The notes under the pieces: generated by a model
Seen by the model: the letters and a program-made list of their open reading frames with translations, nothing else
What the model was told of the DNA's origin: nothing
The model's database searches: none
Translations under genes and position numbers: made by a program
Part shown: positions 23,400 through 31,194 of the stretch, piece by piece
Numbering within the stretch: position 1 is the stretch's first letter
How the letters are laid out: every line of letters begins with the position of its first letter
From: Streptomyces sp. TSRI0107
Lineage (GTDB): Bacteria > Actinomycetota > Actinomycetes > Streptomycetales > Streptomycetaceae
Assembly: GCF_001905845.1 (NCBI RefSeq)
Contig: NZ_LIVZ01000006.1
Span: 372,001-436,000, forward strand
Direction of reading: 5' to 3'
Length of the DNA stretch: 64,000 bases

Positions 23400-24493
23400 G
23401 GCCGCAGCACCACCAGCAGCGCCAGCCCGAGAAGCGGGTACGGCGACGCCAGGGGCTGCTGCCACCAGGGGAGGTGGAGGTCCAGGTCGCCCGTGTGGGG
23501 GAGGAGCCACATGGTGCGGGCGGTGAAAGCGGCGGTGGTCAGCGCCGCCAGGCGGACGTGGCCCCGCGCGACGAGGACCGCGATCAGCGGGACGCACCAC
23601 ACCCAGTGGTGGGACCAGCTGATCGGGGAGACGAGCAGGGCGGTGACGGCGGTCAGCAGGATGCCGTGGCGGTCGTCGGACGCCTGCGCGGCCAGCCACA
23701 GCCCGCCGGCCGCCGTGAGCAGCGCGGGCAGCCACCAGGCGGGGCCGGGGGCGGTCTCGCCGAGCATCCGGGCGACCAGGCCCTGGAGGGACTGGTTGTC
23801 GACGATCCACGGTTTGCCGACGCGGCCGGTCTCGTAGAGGCGGCGCAGCCAGAAGTCGGCGCTGGCGGCGGGGAGCACCAGGGCGCCCAGGAGGGCGGTT
23901 CCGGTGAGGGCCGCCGTCGCCAGTGCCGCCTCGCGCCGGCGGCCGGTGAGCAGCAGGTACGCGATGAAGACGGCCGGTGTCAGTTTGATCCCGGCCGCGA
24001 CGCCGACCGCCACGCCCTTGCCGCGGGCGCCGTCCGGGCGGGTCAGGTCCCACAGGACCAGGCAGGCGAGGGCGAGGTTGATCTGGCCGAACAGCAGGGT
24101 CTGGAAGACGGGTTCCAGCCAGAGCGCGAGGGCTGTCGCGGCGCAGAGGGCGGGCGGGCGCAGGGGCAGGCCCGCGAGGCGGGCGGAGAGGTGGACCAGG
24201 CAGAAGAGGAGGACGGTGTTGGCCCCCAGGAAGGCCGCCTTGAGGGCGCTCGCGGGGAGCCACGCGGTGGGGGTGAAGAGAAGGGCGGCGAAGGGCGGGT
24301 AGGTGGCCGGGAGATGCCACTCGGTGACCGTGAAGCCGTACAGGTCACGGCCGTCGAGGACCGCCTCGCCCTCCGCCTGGTAGACCAGCGCGTCCGCCAT
24401 CGGGACGTGCTGGGCCACGCACAGCACGGCGAACGCCGTGAGGGAGACCGCGAGGAACAGACAGGGCTTTACGGAGCGTGCACGGCGGGTCAC
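23351..24493 (-). CDS. GT87-type polyprenol-phosphate mannosyltransferase
   Basis: 380 residues. The start is the GTG at 24493: TAGGGT lies 6 nt upstream and there is no Shine-Dalgarno, fitting a leaderless message. About ten transmembrane helices are predicted. The first outer loop has LVYQAEGEAVLDGRDLYGFTVTEWHLPATYPPFAALLFTP, the conserved Y-x-Y-P-P-F/YPPF signature of DUF2029/GT87 enzymes, followed by FGQINLALACLVLWDL. These proteins transfer mannose (or arabinose) from a polyprenyl-phosphate donor to envelope glycolipids on the outer face, PimE being the known example. The exact acceptor is unknown. Confidence 0.85.
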   Translation of the reverse strand: MTRRARSVKPCLFLAVSLTAFAVLCVAQHVPMADALVYQAEGEAVLDGRDLYGFTVTEWHLPATYPPFAALLFTPTAWLPASALKAAFLGANTVLLFCLVHLSARLAGLPLRPPALCAATALALWLEPVFQTLLFGQINLALACLVLWDLTRPDGARGKGVAVGVAAGIKLTPAVFIAYLLLTGRRREAALATAALTGTALLGALVLPAASADFWLRRLYETGRVGKPWIVDNQSLQGLVARMLGETAPGPAWWLPALLTAAGGLWLAAQASDDRHGILLTAVTALLVSPISWSHHWVWCVPLIAVLVARGHVRLAALTTAAFTARTMWLLPHTGDLDLHLPWWQQPLASPYPLLGLALLVVLRPQLSASSSSASTIRYA

Positions 24494-24510
24494 CCGGTGA
24501 CCCTAGACCG

Positions 24511-24699
24511 TCACTTGCGCCGGACGCCCGCCTCCTCGCCGTACTCGCCGAGGATGATCACGTCGAAGGCGGCACCCGCGAACACCTTCACGGCCCGCAG
24601 CGCGTCGCCGAGCCGGTGCCGGTGGTGGTCGACGACGGCGGTGGCGCCGGAGGGCGGCCGGACGGAGGCCGAAGCTGGGGTGATGGCTGCTGCACTCAT
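24511..24699 (-). CDS. Small conserved hypothetical protein
   Basis: 62 residues from the ATG at 24699 with GGAGAC upstream; an ATG 36 bp further out is less well placed. The sequence (AVVDHHRHRLGDALRAVKVFAGAAFDVIILGEYGEEAGVRRK) is hydrophilic apart from a short beta-like AAFDVIILGEY and resembles small Streptomyces proteins of unknown function. It precedes the GT87 gene by 17 bp on the same strand. Confidence 0.6.
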   Translation of the reverse strand: MSAAAITPASASVRPPSGATAVVDHHRHRLGDALRAVKVFAGAAFDVIILGEYGEEAGVRRK

Positions 24700-24754
24700 G
24701 TCTCCATGGTGCTTTTGCGGACATAAGCGCCGCATCGGTCTACGGTCCCCTTCG

Positions 24755-24766
24755 CCCCCTAGGGGG
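24755..24766. other. 12-bp perfect palindrome CCCCCTAGGGGG upstream of helD
   Basis: Fully self-complementary and extended by G and C to 14 bp (24754-24767), within the region upstream of the HelD gene. The rifamycin-associated element known for helR genes was looked for and not seen. The role is unknown. Confidence 0.4.
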
Positions 24767-24934
24767 CTGGGGGCGGGTCTACGCCGTGAGAGGGAAAACC
24801 GTTCGCCCGGCCTCCCCCCGCTCCTCTAAAATCTCCGCTCTTGCCCGCCTCCGCATGGAGCGCCGCCGCCCGGACGGAAACCGGTCGGCATTCCGCAGCC
24901 ACCCACACGTGCAGGTCCCTACGGAGGCACCCCC

Positions 24935-26986
24935 TTGTCCACCGCCGACCCCGCGGCCACCGCCGACCCCCTGTCCCGCGAGCGCTCCCACCTCGCCGCG
25001 TCCCGTGCCGCGCTGCGGGCGATGCGTGAGGACGTGGAGGCGCTGGACATCAGCGACGTCACCGCGAACTGGGTGAACGCGCAGATCCTGGAACGCCAGA
25101 TCGACGAGCGGATCAAGGCGCTCGCCGACCTCAGCGACACCCCGCTGTTCTTCGGCCGCCTGGACTATCTGCACGCGCCGGGCGCCGATCAGGCCGAGGG
25201 CGCGGAGGGCGAGCGCTTCTACATCGGGCGGCGGCACGTGCACGACGCCGACGGCGACCCGATGGTGATCGACTGGCGGGCGCCGGTGTCGCAGCCGTTC
25301 TACCGGGCGTCGAAGAAGGACCCGATGGACGTCGGGCTGCGCCGCCGGTTCGGCTACACCGGCGGCGAGCTGACCGCGTACGAGGACGAGCACCTGTCGG
25401 ACCCGGCGGAGGCGGCGCGCACCAGCAGGCTGCTCCAGCAGGAGATCGAGCGGCCGCGTGTGGGTCCGATGCGGGACATCGTCGCGACCATCCAGCCGGA
25501 GCAGGACGAGATCGTGCGCTCGGGGCTGGGCGGGTCGGTGTGCGTGCAGGGCGGCCCCGGCACCGGGAAGACCGCCGTCGGCCTGCACCGGGTGGCCTAC
25601 CTCCTCTACGCCCACCGCGAGCGGCTGGCCCGCACCGGCACCCTCGTCATCGGGCCGAACCGGTCCTTCCTGCACTACATCGAGCAGGTGCTGCCCGCGC
25701 TGGGCGAGTTGACGGTGCGGCAGGCGACCGTGGACGACCTGGTGGCGCACGTGGAGGTGCGCGGCACGGACGAGGCGGCGGCGGCCGTCGTCAAGGGCGA
25801 CGCGCGGATGGCGCAGGTGCTGCGCCGGGCCGTCTACTCGCACGTGACGATGCCCACCGAGCCGGTCGTGGTGGTGCGCGGCTCGCGGCGCTGGCGGGTC
25901 CCGGCGTACGAACTGGAGGAGATCGTCCGCGAGTTGCTGGACCGGGACATCCGCTACGGCGCCGCCCGCGAGGCCCTGCCGCAGCGGATCGCGCACGCGG
26001 TGCTGGTGCAGATGGAACGGGCGGGCGAGGCCCCGGACGACCGGGTGCAGGACGCGGTGGCCCGCAACAGCGCGGTGAAGGCGGCGGTGAAGGCGATCTG
26101 GCCCGCGGTGGACCCGGCGAAGCTGGTGCTGCGGCTGCTGGCGGACGCGGACTTCCTCGCCGCGCACGCGGACGGGATCCTCTCCGAGGACGAGCAGAAG
26201 ACGATCCTGTGGGCGAAGCCGGCCCGGTCGGTGAAGTCGGCGAAGTGGTCGGCGGCGGACGCGGTGCTGATCGACGAGGCGGCGGACCTCGTGGAGCGCA
26301 CGCACTCGCTGGGGCACGTGGTGCTGGACGAGGCGCAGGACCTGTCCCCGATGCAGTACCGGGCGGTGGGGCGCCGCTGCACGACCGGCAGCGCGACCGT
26401 GCTGGGCGACCTGGCGCAGGGCACCACGCCGTGGGCGACGCGCAGCTGGCAGGAGGCGCTGGCGCACCTGGGCAAGGCGGACGCGGTGATCGAGGAGCTG
26501 ACGGCGGGTTTCCGCGTGCCGACGGACGTGATCACGTACGCGTCCCGGCTGCTGCCGCACATCGCGCCGGGCCTCACGCCGGTCGCGTCGATCCGTGAGA
26601 ACCCGGGCTTCTTCGAGGTGCGGGCGGTGTCCGGGACCGGCGATGTGGTGGCGGCCTGCGAGGAGTCGCTGCGCAACGAGGGCTCGATCGGCCTGATCGC
26701 CGCCGACGCGCGGATCCCGGCGCTCGCGGAGGCGCTGACGGAGGCCGGGATCCCGTTCCTGGCCCCGGGTGAGGAGACCACCCCGGAGACCCGGCTGACG
26801 CTGGTCCCGGCCTCGCTCGCGAAGGGTCTGGAGTACGACTACGTGGTCCTGGACGAGCCGCGGGCGGTGGTCGACGGCGAACCCGACGAGCGCACCGGCC
26901 TGCGCCGCCTGTACGTGGCGCTGACCCGAGCGGTGTCGGGCCTGACGGTGACGCACGCGACCGACCTGCCGCCGCAGCTCGCCTAG
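24935..26986 (+). CDS. HelD/HelR-type RNA polymerase-associated helicase
   Basis: 683 residues with a TTG start at 24935, supported by CGGAGG 9 nt upstream. UvrD/Rep-like superfamily 1 with a HelD architecture. A coiled-coil N-terminus (RERSHLAASRAALRAMREDVEALDISDVTANWVNAQILERQIDERIKAL) would reach the secondary channel. VIDWRAPVSQPFYRAS and the loop EDEHLSDPAEAART follow, then Walker A GGPGTGKTA near residue 206, HVVLDEAQDLSPMQ (motif II), ELTAGFRVP, GLEYDYVVLDEP and LYVALTRA. Actinobacterial class II HelD proteins pull stalled RNA polymerase off DNA; one subgroup (HelR) also protects against rifampicin. Which subgroup this is cannot be told from sequence alone. Confidence 0.9.
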   Translation: MSTADPAATADPLSRERSHLAASRAALRAMREDVEALDISDVTANWVNAQILERQIDERIKALADLSDTPLFFGRLDYLHAPGADQAEGAEGERFYIGRRHVHDADGDPMVIDWRAPVSQPFYRASKKDPMDVGLRRRFGYTGGELTAYEDEHLSDPAEAARTSRLLQQEIERPRVGPMRDIVATIQPEQDEIVRSGLGGSVCVQGGPGTGKTAVGLHRVAYLLYAHRERLARTGTLVIGPNRSFLHYIEQVLPALGELTVRQATVDDLVAHVEVRGTDEAAAAVVKGDARMAQVLRRAVYSHVTMPTEPVVVVRGSRRWRVPAYELEEIVRELLDRDIRYGAAREALPQRIAHAVLVQMERAGEAPDDRVQDAVARNSAVKAAVKAIWPAVDPAKLVLRLLADADFLAAHADGILSEDEQKTILWAKPARSVKSAKWSAADAVLIDEAADLVERTHSLGHVVLDEAQDLSPMQYRAVGRRCTTGSATVLGDLAQGTTPWATRSWQEALAHLGKADAVIEELTAGFRVPTDVITYASRLLPHIAPGLTPVASIRENPGFFEVRAVSGTGDVVAACEESLRNEGSIGLIAADARIPALAEALTEAGIPFLAPGEETTPETRLTLVPASLAKGLEYDYVVLDEPRAVVDGEPDERTGLRRLYVALTRAVSGLTVTHATDLPPQLA

Positions 26987-27151
26987 GGGGCGTCTCGCCG
27001 ATCATGCCGGGCTCGCGACGCCTGGCCCCGCGCCTCGCCGCGTTGTCGTCGGTCCCCGATGCGCCGCATCGGCTCCCTCCTCCGCCTTGCGATGCACGGC
27101 ACCAGACGCCGCTCCCTGATCCGGCCTGATCGACGAGACACCCCCTAGGGA
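26983..27151. repeat. 169-bp palindromic intergenic repeat (MITE-like)
   Basis: Both ends read inward as CTAGGGGG(C/T)GTCTCG(C/T)CGATCA(T/G)GCCGG. Imperfect complementarity continues over about 60 bp per arm (GCGACGCCTGGCCCCG against the complement of CGGCACCAGACGCCGC). The centre is a 17-bp palindrome, CCGATGCG-C-CGCATCGG, at 27056-27072. The left end overlaps the last codons and stop of the HelD gene; the right end is 3 bp from the cutC stop codon. The complete element could fold into one long hairpin between two convergent genes. Confidence 0.8.
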
Positions 27152-27154
27152 GTG

Positions 27155-27856
27155 TCACCCCTCGTCGAGCACCTTCCGCCACTCCGCGACCGCGTCGGCG
27201 GACACCGGCCCGTCCCAGCCCTGCGGGCGGGCCGCGCCGCCGATGTGGAAGCCGTCGATCCCGGCGGCCAGCAGGCGCGGCACGTGGTCGAGGCGCAGTC
27301 CGCCGCCGACCAGGATCTGCGGCTCGTACCCGGGCTCCCGGTACCGTGCCGCCTCGGTGAGCAGGGTGGGCAGGCCGTCGTCGACGCCGGCGGGTGAGCC
27401 GGCGGTGAGGTAGGTGTCCAGTCCGGGCAGGCCGTCGAGCTGCTTGCGCAGGGCGTCGCGGTCGGCTGCCCGGTCTATGGCCCGGTGGAAGGTCCAGGGG
27501 CAGCCGTCCAGCGCGGCGACGATCCGTTCCACGGCGAGCACGTCGACCCCGCCGTGCGGGTCGAGGAAGCCGAGCACGAACTGGTCGGCCCCGGCGTCGC
27601 GCAGTTCCCGGGCGACGCCGACGAGCCGGTCGATCCCGTCGGCGCCTCCGGCCGAGAACCCGTCGGCGAGCCGCAGCATCACGCGCAGCGGGATGTCGAC
27701 CGCGGCGCGGATCCCGGCGAACCCGGCGGTCGACGGGGTGAGCCCGTCGGCGGCCATGTCGGTGACCAGCTCGAGGCGGTCCGCGCCTCCGGCCTGGGCG
27801 GCGATCGCGTCCTCGGGGTCGAGGGCGATCACCTCCAGGACTGCACGCTTGCTCAT
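27155..27856 (-). CDS. cutC: CutC family protein
   Basis: 233 residues from the ATG at 27856. The TIM-barrel CutC family signature is clear: LEVIALDPEDAIAAQAGGADRLELVTDMAADGLTPSTAG at the N-terminus, VMLRLADGFSAG, FVLGFLDPHGGVD, FHRAIDRAADRDALRKQLDGLPGLDTYLTAGSPAG, and ILVGGGLRLDHVPRLL at the end. CutC was named for copper homeostasis in E. coli, but that role is disputed and the reaction is unknown. Length and motifs are complete. Single gene, convergent with HelD. Confidence 0.92.
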   Translation of the reverse strand: MSKRAVLEVIALDPEDAIAAQAGGADRLELVTDMAADGLTPSTAGFAGIRAAVDIPLRVMLRLADGFSAGGADGIDRLVGVARELRDAGADQFVLGFLDPHGGVDVLAVERIVAALDGCPWTFHRAIDRAADRDALRKQLDGLPGLDTYLTAGSPAGVDDGLPTLLTEAARYREPGYEPQILVGGGLRLDHVPRLLAAGIDGFHIGGAARPQGWDGPVSADAVAEWRKVLDEG

Positions 27857-27957
27857 GGGACCCCATTCGTCGTCGGCGAGTGTGCGGCTCTACAGGTCTA
27901 GTCCAATCAAAGACTACGCCTGTCCGGGCCGCCCTCACCCGAAGAGGTCCGGCCTCC

Positions 27958-28635
27958 TCATCCGAAGATGTTCAGCTCGCCCGCCTCCACCCCCGCGAGC
28001 TCGTACTCCGCTCCGGCCGTGGAGCGTCCCGAGTAGAGGCGCACGAGGGTCGGTCCGGCGCCGATGAAACGGGCGGGCGGCCGGGCGCCGCTGCCGTCGC
28101 CGAGCCGCAGCGGCTCGTCCCGGTCGTCCAGGTCGGCGTGGAGCGGGACGTGCCCGCGCTCGCGGGTGATCCAGGCCAGCAGGTCGAGGGCGTCCGGCAG
28201 CCCCGCCCCGGCGTACGCGCCGGGCTCCCCGAACGCCTCCCGTACGTCGCCGGCGTGCACCCACTCGCCCAGCGCGACGGCGTCCAGCACCCCGCCCGCC
28301 TTGGCGATCACCGGGCCGGCCTCGGTCATCCCGCGTTCCAGCTCGTCCACGACCCGCGCGTTCGTCCAGTCGGCCCGCTCGGCGATGTCCCGGTCGTTGG
28401 ACTCGGGCGAGAACACCCCCTTCTCGAAACGGTTCTCCACCACGCGCATCAACGCGGCCGAACAGTGCGCGAGCACATCCCGCACCGTCCAGCCGGGACA
28501 CGCGGCGGCCGGCAGCGCGAAGTCGGCGTCCGGGCGCCCCCGCAGCAGCGGCACCAGCGCGTCCCGCTCGATCGTCAGCAGCCTGCCCGGCAGCTCCGGG
28601 TCCCGTACTTCTTGCACATCAGCAGGAGTCGTCAT
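27958..28635 (-). CDS. Mycothiol-dependent maleylpyruvate isomerase family protein
   Basis: 225 residues from the ATG at 28635 with GGAGG 3-7 bp upstream. TAGCGT also lies 7 nt before the ATG, so initiation could be leaderless. The DinB/MDMPI four-helix fold is recognised from TIERDALVPLLRGRPDADFALPAAACPGWTVRDVLAHCSAALMRVVENRF, with conserved CPGWTVRDVLAH and the metal-binding His pattern, and a smaller C-terminal domain (VRLYSGRSTAGAEYELAGVEAGELNIFG). The family performs thiol-dependent isomerisations or conjugations with mycothiol in actinobacteria; the substrate of this member is unknown. Divergent from the HD-domain gene. Confidence 0.85.
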   Translation of the reverse strand: MTTPADVQEVRDPELPGRLLTIERDALVPLLRGRPDADFALPAAACPGWTVRDVLAHCSAALMRVVENRFEKGVFSPESNDRDIAERADWTNARVVDELERGMTEAGPVIAKAGGVLDAVALGEWVHAGDVREAFGEPGAYAGAGLPDALDLLAWITRERGHVPLHADLDDRDEPLRLGDGSGARPPARFIGAGPTLVRLYSGRSTAGAEYELAGVEAGELNIFG

Positions 28636-28685
28636 GGCCTCCACGCTAGGGGGTGTCTCCCCCGGTTTCGCGGGAGAATGCCGCC

Positions 28686-29336
28686 ATGGTCGACATCGAT
28701 CCCGACGAGTTGCGCGCCCGCTTCACCCGTTCCCTGGAGCGCGCCCGCCACCCGGGCGAGGGTCCGGATCCGCTGCCGTACGCCGAGAACCTGCTGGCCC
28801 GCTGGCAGGAGCCGCAGCGGCGGTACCACACGCTCGCCCACCTCACCGCGGTGCTCGACCACGTCGACACGCTGGAGGAGTACGCGGCCGACCCCGACGT
28901 GGTGCGGCTGGCCGCCTGGTTCCACGATGCCGTCTACCTGCCCGAGCGGTCCGAGAACGAGGAGCGGTCGGCGCGGCTCGCCGAGCGCGCGCTGCCCGAG
29001 GCCGGGCTGCCGCCGGAGAAGACCGCCGAGGTGGCCCGGCTGGTGCGGCTCACCGCCGGGCACGCCACCGCCGACGACGACCCGAACGGGCACGTGCTGT
29101 GCGACGCAGACCTGGCGATTCTCGCCTCGCCGCCGTCGGTGTACGCCGCCTACACCGTCGCCGTCCGCGAGGAGTACGGCTTCGTCCCGTCCGACGCCTT
29201 CCGCACGGGCCGCGCCGCGATCCTGCGCGGACTGCTGGCCCTGCCCAGGCTGTTCCGCACCCCTTACGGGGCGGAGCACTGGGAGGCGACGGCCCGCTAC
29301 AACCTCACCTCGGAACTGGAAATGCTGTCGTCCTGA
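28686..29336 (+). CDS. HD-domain metal-dependent phosphohydrolase
   Basis: 216 residues from the ATG at 28686. HD-superfamily ligands are visible: RRYHTLAHL (first His), AAWFHDAVY (HD pair), RLTAGHATA, and CDADLAILA (final Asp). No nucleotide-binding or sensor domain is attached. The predicted activity is hydrolysis of a phosphate ester or nucleotide in the cytoplasm. It follows the common actinobacterial form often annotated as predicted metal-dependent HD superfamily phosphohydrolase. Separate from the next gene, which has its own -10. Confidence 0.85.
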   Translation: MVDIDPDELRARFTRSLERARHPGEGPDPLPYAENLLARWQEPQRRYHTLAHLTAVLDHVDTLEEYAADPDVVRLAAWFHDAVYLPERSENEERSARLAERALPEAGLPPEKTAEVARLVRLTAGHATADDDPNGHVLCDADLAILASPPSVYAAYTVAVREEYGFVPSDAFRTGRAAILRGLLALPRLFRTPYGAEHWEATARYNLTSELEMLSS

Positions 29337-29363
29337 GCGGCCCCGCTCCCCTAGCCTCCCCTC

Positions 29364-30464
29364 ATGACCGATACGGGTGGAAAACGGGCCGCCGAGGCCG
29401 TGGAGCAGGCGATGACGGGCGCGGCCCGGGTACTGCGGACGGGGGCGGAGCGGGACTGGGACGCCGTGACGGCGGGCCGGCTGGAGTGGAGCTGCCGGGC
29501 GACGGCCGAGCATCTGACGCGGGCCCTGTTCGGGTACGCGGGCCAATTGGCGGGCCGGGGGCGGCACATGGACGCGTACGCGCCGTGCACCCTCGTCGTC
29601 GACGACGGCACGGACCCCGCCGGGCTGATCGGCGTACTGGAGACCGTGGGCGCGCTGTTCACCGCGGCCGTGCGCACCACCCCGCCCCGGGTCCGCGCCT
29701 TCCACCCGTTCCCGCACCGCAGCGCCAACCGGGAGGGCTTCGCCGCGATGGGCGTGGCGGAGGTGCTGCTGCACACGCACGACATCGCCGAGGGCCTGGG
29801 GCTGTCCTACGAACCGCCCGCCGAGCTGGCAGAGTTCGCCCTCATGCGGATCTTCCCCGAGGTCCGGCCCGGCCCGGCCCCGTGGCCGACCCTGCTGTGG
29901 GCCACCGGCCGCGCCGGCCTGCCCGGCCGTGAACCGGTCACCGACTGGCTGTGGAGCAACAACCTCGTGCTCCCCGCCGGGCGCCTCACCCTGGAGGGCG
30001 TCACCCCGGCGGCCGCCGCCGACCTCGCCGCCGGTGGCGACGGCGGCTTCGACTGGGTCGAGGGCGGGCCGTACGAGGGCACCCGGGAGGCCGCCGCGAT
30101 GACCCTCAAGGCGTACGAGACGGGGGTGCACCGGCCGGAGTTCGGACTGTTCGTGCTGGTCCGGAAGGAGGACGAGCGGGCGGTCGGCGGCATGGGCTTC
30201 CACGGCCCGCCGGAGGAGGACGGCCGCACGGAGATCGGCTACGACCTGGCGCCCTCGGCGCGCGGCAACGGCTACGCCACCGAGGCGCTGCGCGCGCTCG
30301 CCGCGTGGGCGCTGGCCCGCCCGGACGTACGGTCGCTGTTCGCCACCGTGGAGCGGGCGAACGTGCCGTCGCAGCGGGTCGTGGCGCGGGCCGGTTTCCG
30401 GCCGGTGGAGGTGGCGGACGTGGCACCGGGGGGCGAACTGCTGGCCTACGAGCTGCGGGCCTGA
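29364..30464 (+). CDS. MDMPI-like domain fused to GNAT acetyltransferase
   Basis: 366 residues from the ATG at 29364; TAGCCT at 29352-29357 lies 6 nt upstream, so the mRNA is probably leaderless. Residues 1-180 are a maleylpyruvate-isomerase/DinB-like helical domain (RDWDAVTAGRLEWSCRATAEHLTRALFGYAGQLAGRG, GVAEVLLHTHDIAEGLGL). Residues 195-366 are a GNAT domain (GMGFHGPPEEDGRTEIGYDLAPSARGNGYATEALRALAAWA), with the acetyl-CoA pyrophosphate loop ARGNGYA. The GNAT part probably acetylates a small molecule or protein amine. The fusion suggests a thiol-linked or cofactor-linked substrate, which is speculation. Overlaps the convergent DUF4031 gene by 19 bp. Confidence 0.87.
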   Translation: MTDTGGKRAAEAVEQAMTGAARVLRTGAERDWDAVTAGRLEWSCRATAEHLTRALFGYAGQLAGRGRHMDAYAPCTLVVDDGTDPAGLIGVLETVGALFTAAVRTTPPRVRAFHPFPHRSANREGFAAMGVAEVLLHTHDIAEGLGLSYEPPAELAEFALMRIFPEVRPGPAPWPTLLWATGRAGLPGREPVTDWLWSNNLVLPAGRLTLEGVTPAAAADLAAGGDGGFDWVEGGPYEGTREAAAMTLKAYETGVHRPEFGLFVLVRKEDERAVGGMGFHGPPEEDGRTEIGYDLAPSARGNGYATEALRALAAWALARPDVRSLFATVERANVPSQRVVARAGFRPVEVADVAPGGELLAYELRA

Positions 30465-30733
30465 CCGGTTCCGGTGCGCCGCTTGCGTCTGCGCAGGCCG
30501 GCGCCGTGCAGCAGCCGCACCACCTCGCGGCTGGTGACCTGCACGGCGCCGGCGCGCACCGCGTCGGTGTAGCGGTGCGCCGGGATGTCGTAGTGGTCGC
30601 GCTCGAAGGCCTTGCGGGGCACGCCGAGTCCGGCGGCGAAGGCGTGCAGTTCGGCGAAGGAGACGTCGCTGATCAGGTGGGACCAGAGCCGTCCGTGGCC
30701 CGGCCAGGTCGGCGGGTCGATGTACACCGTCAC
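30446..30733 (-). CDS. DUF4031 family protein
   Basis: 95 residues from the GTG at 30733. The start overlaps the stop of the upstream gene as GTGA (4-bp overlap), which decides the start. MTVYIDPPTWPGHGRLWSHLISD with FAAGLGVPRKAFERDHYDIP is characteristic of DUF4031, a small family of unknown function; the C-terminus is strongly basic (RRRKRRTG). Translationally coupled to the zinc-ribbon-like protein before it. Confidence 0.85.
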   Translation of the reverse strand: MTVYIDPPTWPGHGRLWSHLISDVSFAELHAFAAGLGVPRKAFERDHYDIPAHRYTDAVRAGAVQVTSREVVRLLHGAGLRRRKRRTGTGQARSS

Positions 30734-31113
30734 GACGAGGGTGTCCCGCCCAGGGCGGGGCCGAGCGAGCCGACCGCGGCGACCTTCACGCCCGCCTTGT
30801 GGCACACCCAGTGCGGGTCCGGGCCCAGCTCCGGCTCGACGTCCAGCGCGTGCGGGTCGCCGGAGCCGCACACCGGGCACAGCGGCCAGCGGCCGTACCG
30901 GTCCAGCAGCGCGTCCTGCACGTCCTGGGCGACCAGCCCGGCCACGTAGTGCGCGCCGTCCGGCCACTGCTCCACCCACCAGCGCCGCTGGGCGACGGAG
31001 TCCTCGACGAGCGAGACGACGTCCGCCTCGGCGACCTCGCCCGCGACGAGATCGGCCAGCACGAGGGCGCGCGCGGCGTGCAGTGCCTGCTCCAGGGGGC
31101 TGATGGGGTCCAT
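30730..31113 (-). CDS. Hypothetical protein with CxxC motif, coupled to DUF4031
   Basis: 127 residues from the ATG at 31113 (AGGGGC just upstream). The N-terminal half is helical and acidic (LEQALHAARALVLADLVAGEVAEADVVSLVEDSVAQRR). The second half contains PLCPVCGSGDPHALDVEPELGPDPHWVCHKAG, i.e. CPVCG plus a later Cys and His residues that could bind a metal. It forms a two-gene unit with the DUF4031 gene through a 4-bp overlap and is divergent from the RpiR regulator. No known function. Confidence 0.75.
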   Translation of the reverse strand: MDPISPLEQALHAARALVLADLVAGEVAEADVVSLVEDSVAQRRWWVEQWPDGAHYVAGLVAQDVQDALLDRYGRWPLCPVCGSGDPHALDVEPELGPDPHWVCHKAGVKVAAVGSLGPALGGTPSS

Positions 31114-31132
31114 GCCCCTATTGTGCGCACTC

Positions 31133-31194
31133 TTGACCGGAGGACGAGCCGAAAATATCTTTCAGCCGTGACCAGGGAAGTGAAGGAAACTTTC
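31133..31194 (+). promoter_or_regulatory. RpiR-gene promoter with two GAAA/TTTC palindromes
   Basis: TTGACC at 31133-31138, a 17-bp spacer and TATCTT at 31156-31161 form a near-ideal vegetative promoter. The GTG start is 6 nt further on, so the mRNA is leaderless. GAAA-N5-TTTC at 31151-31163 covers the -10, and GAAACTTTC at 31186-31194 lies just inside the gene, 33 bp (three helical turns) centre to centre. This fits autorepression by the encoded regulator. Confidence 0.7.

Noticed and set aside
24700..24934. Rifamycin-associated element upstream of the HelD/HelR gene
   Set aside because: No match to the inverted-repeat element was found; only the CCCCCTAGGGGG palindrome is present, so rifamycin induction cannot be claimed.
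28633..28660. Second copy of the palindromic element of 26983-27151
   Set aside because: Only CTAGGGGGTGTCTC matches; no second arm follows, so it is at most a fragment or chance.
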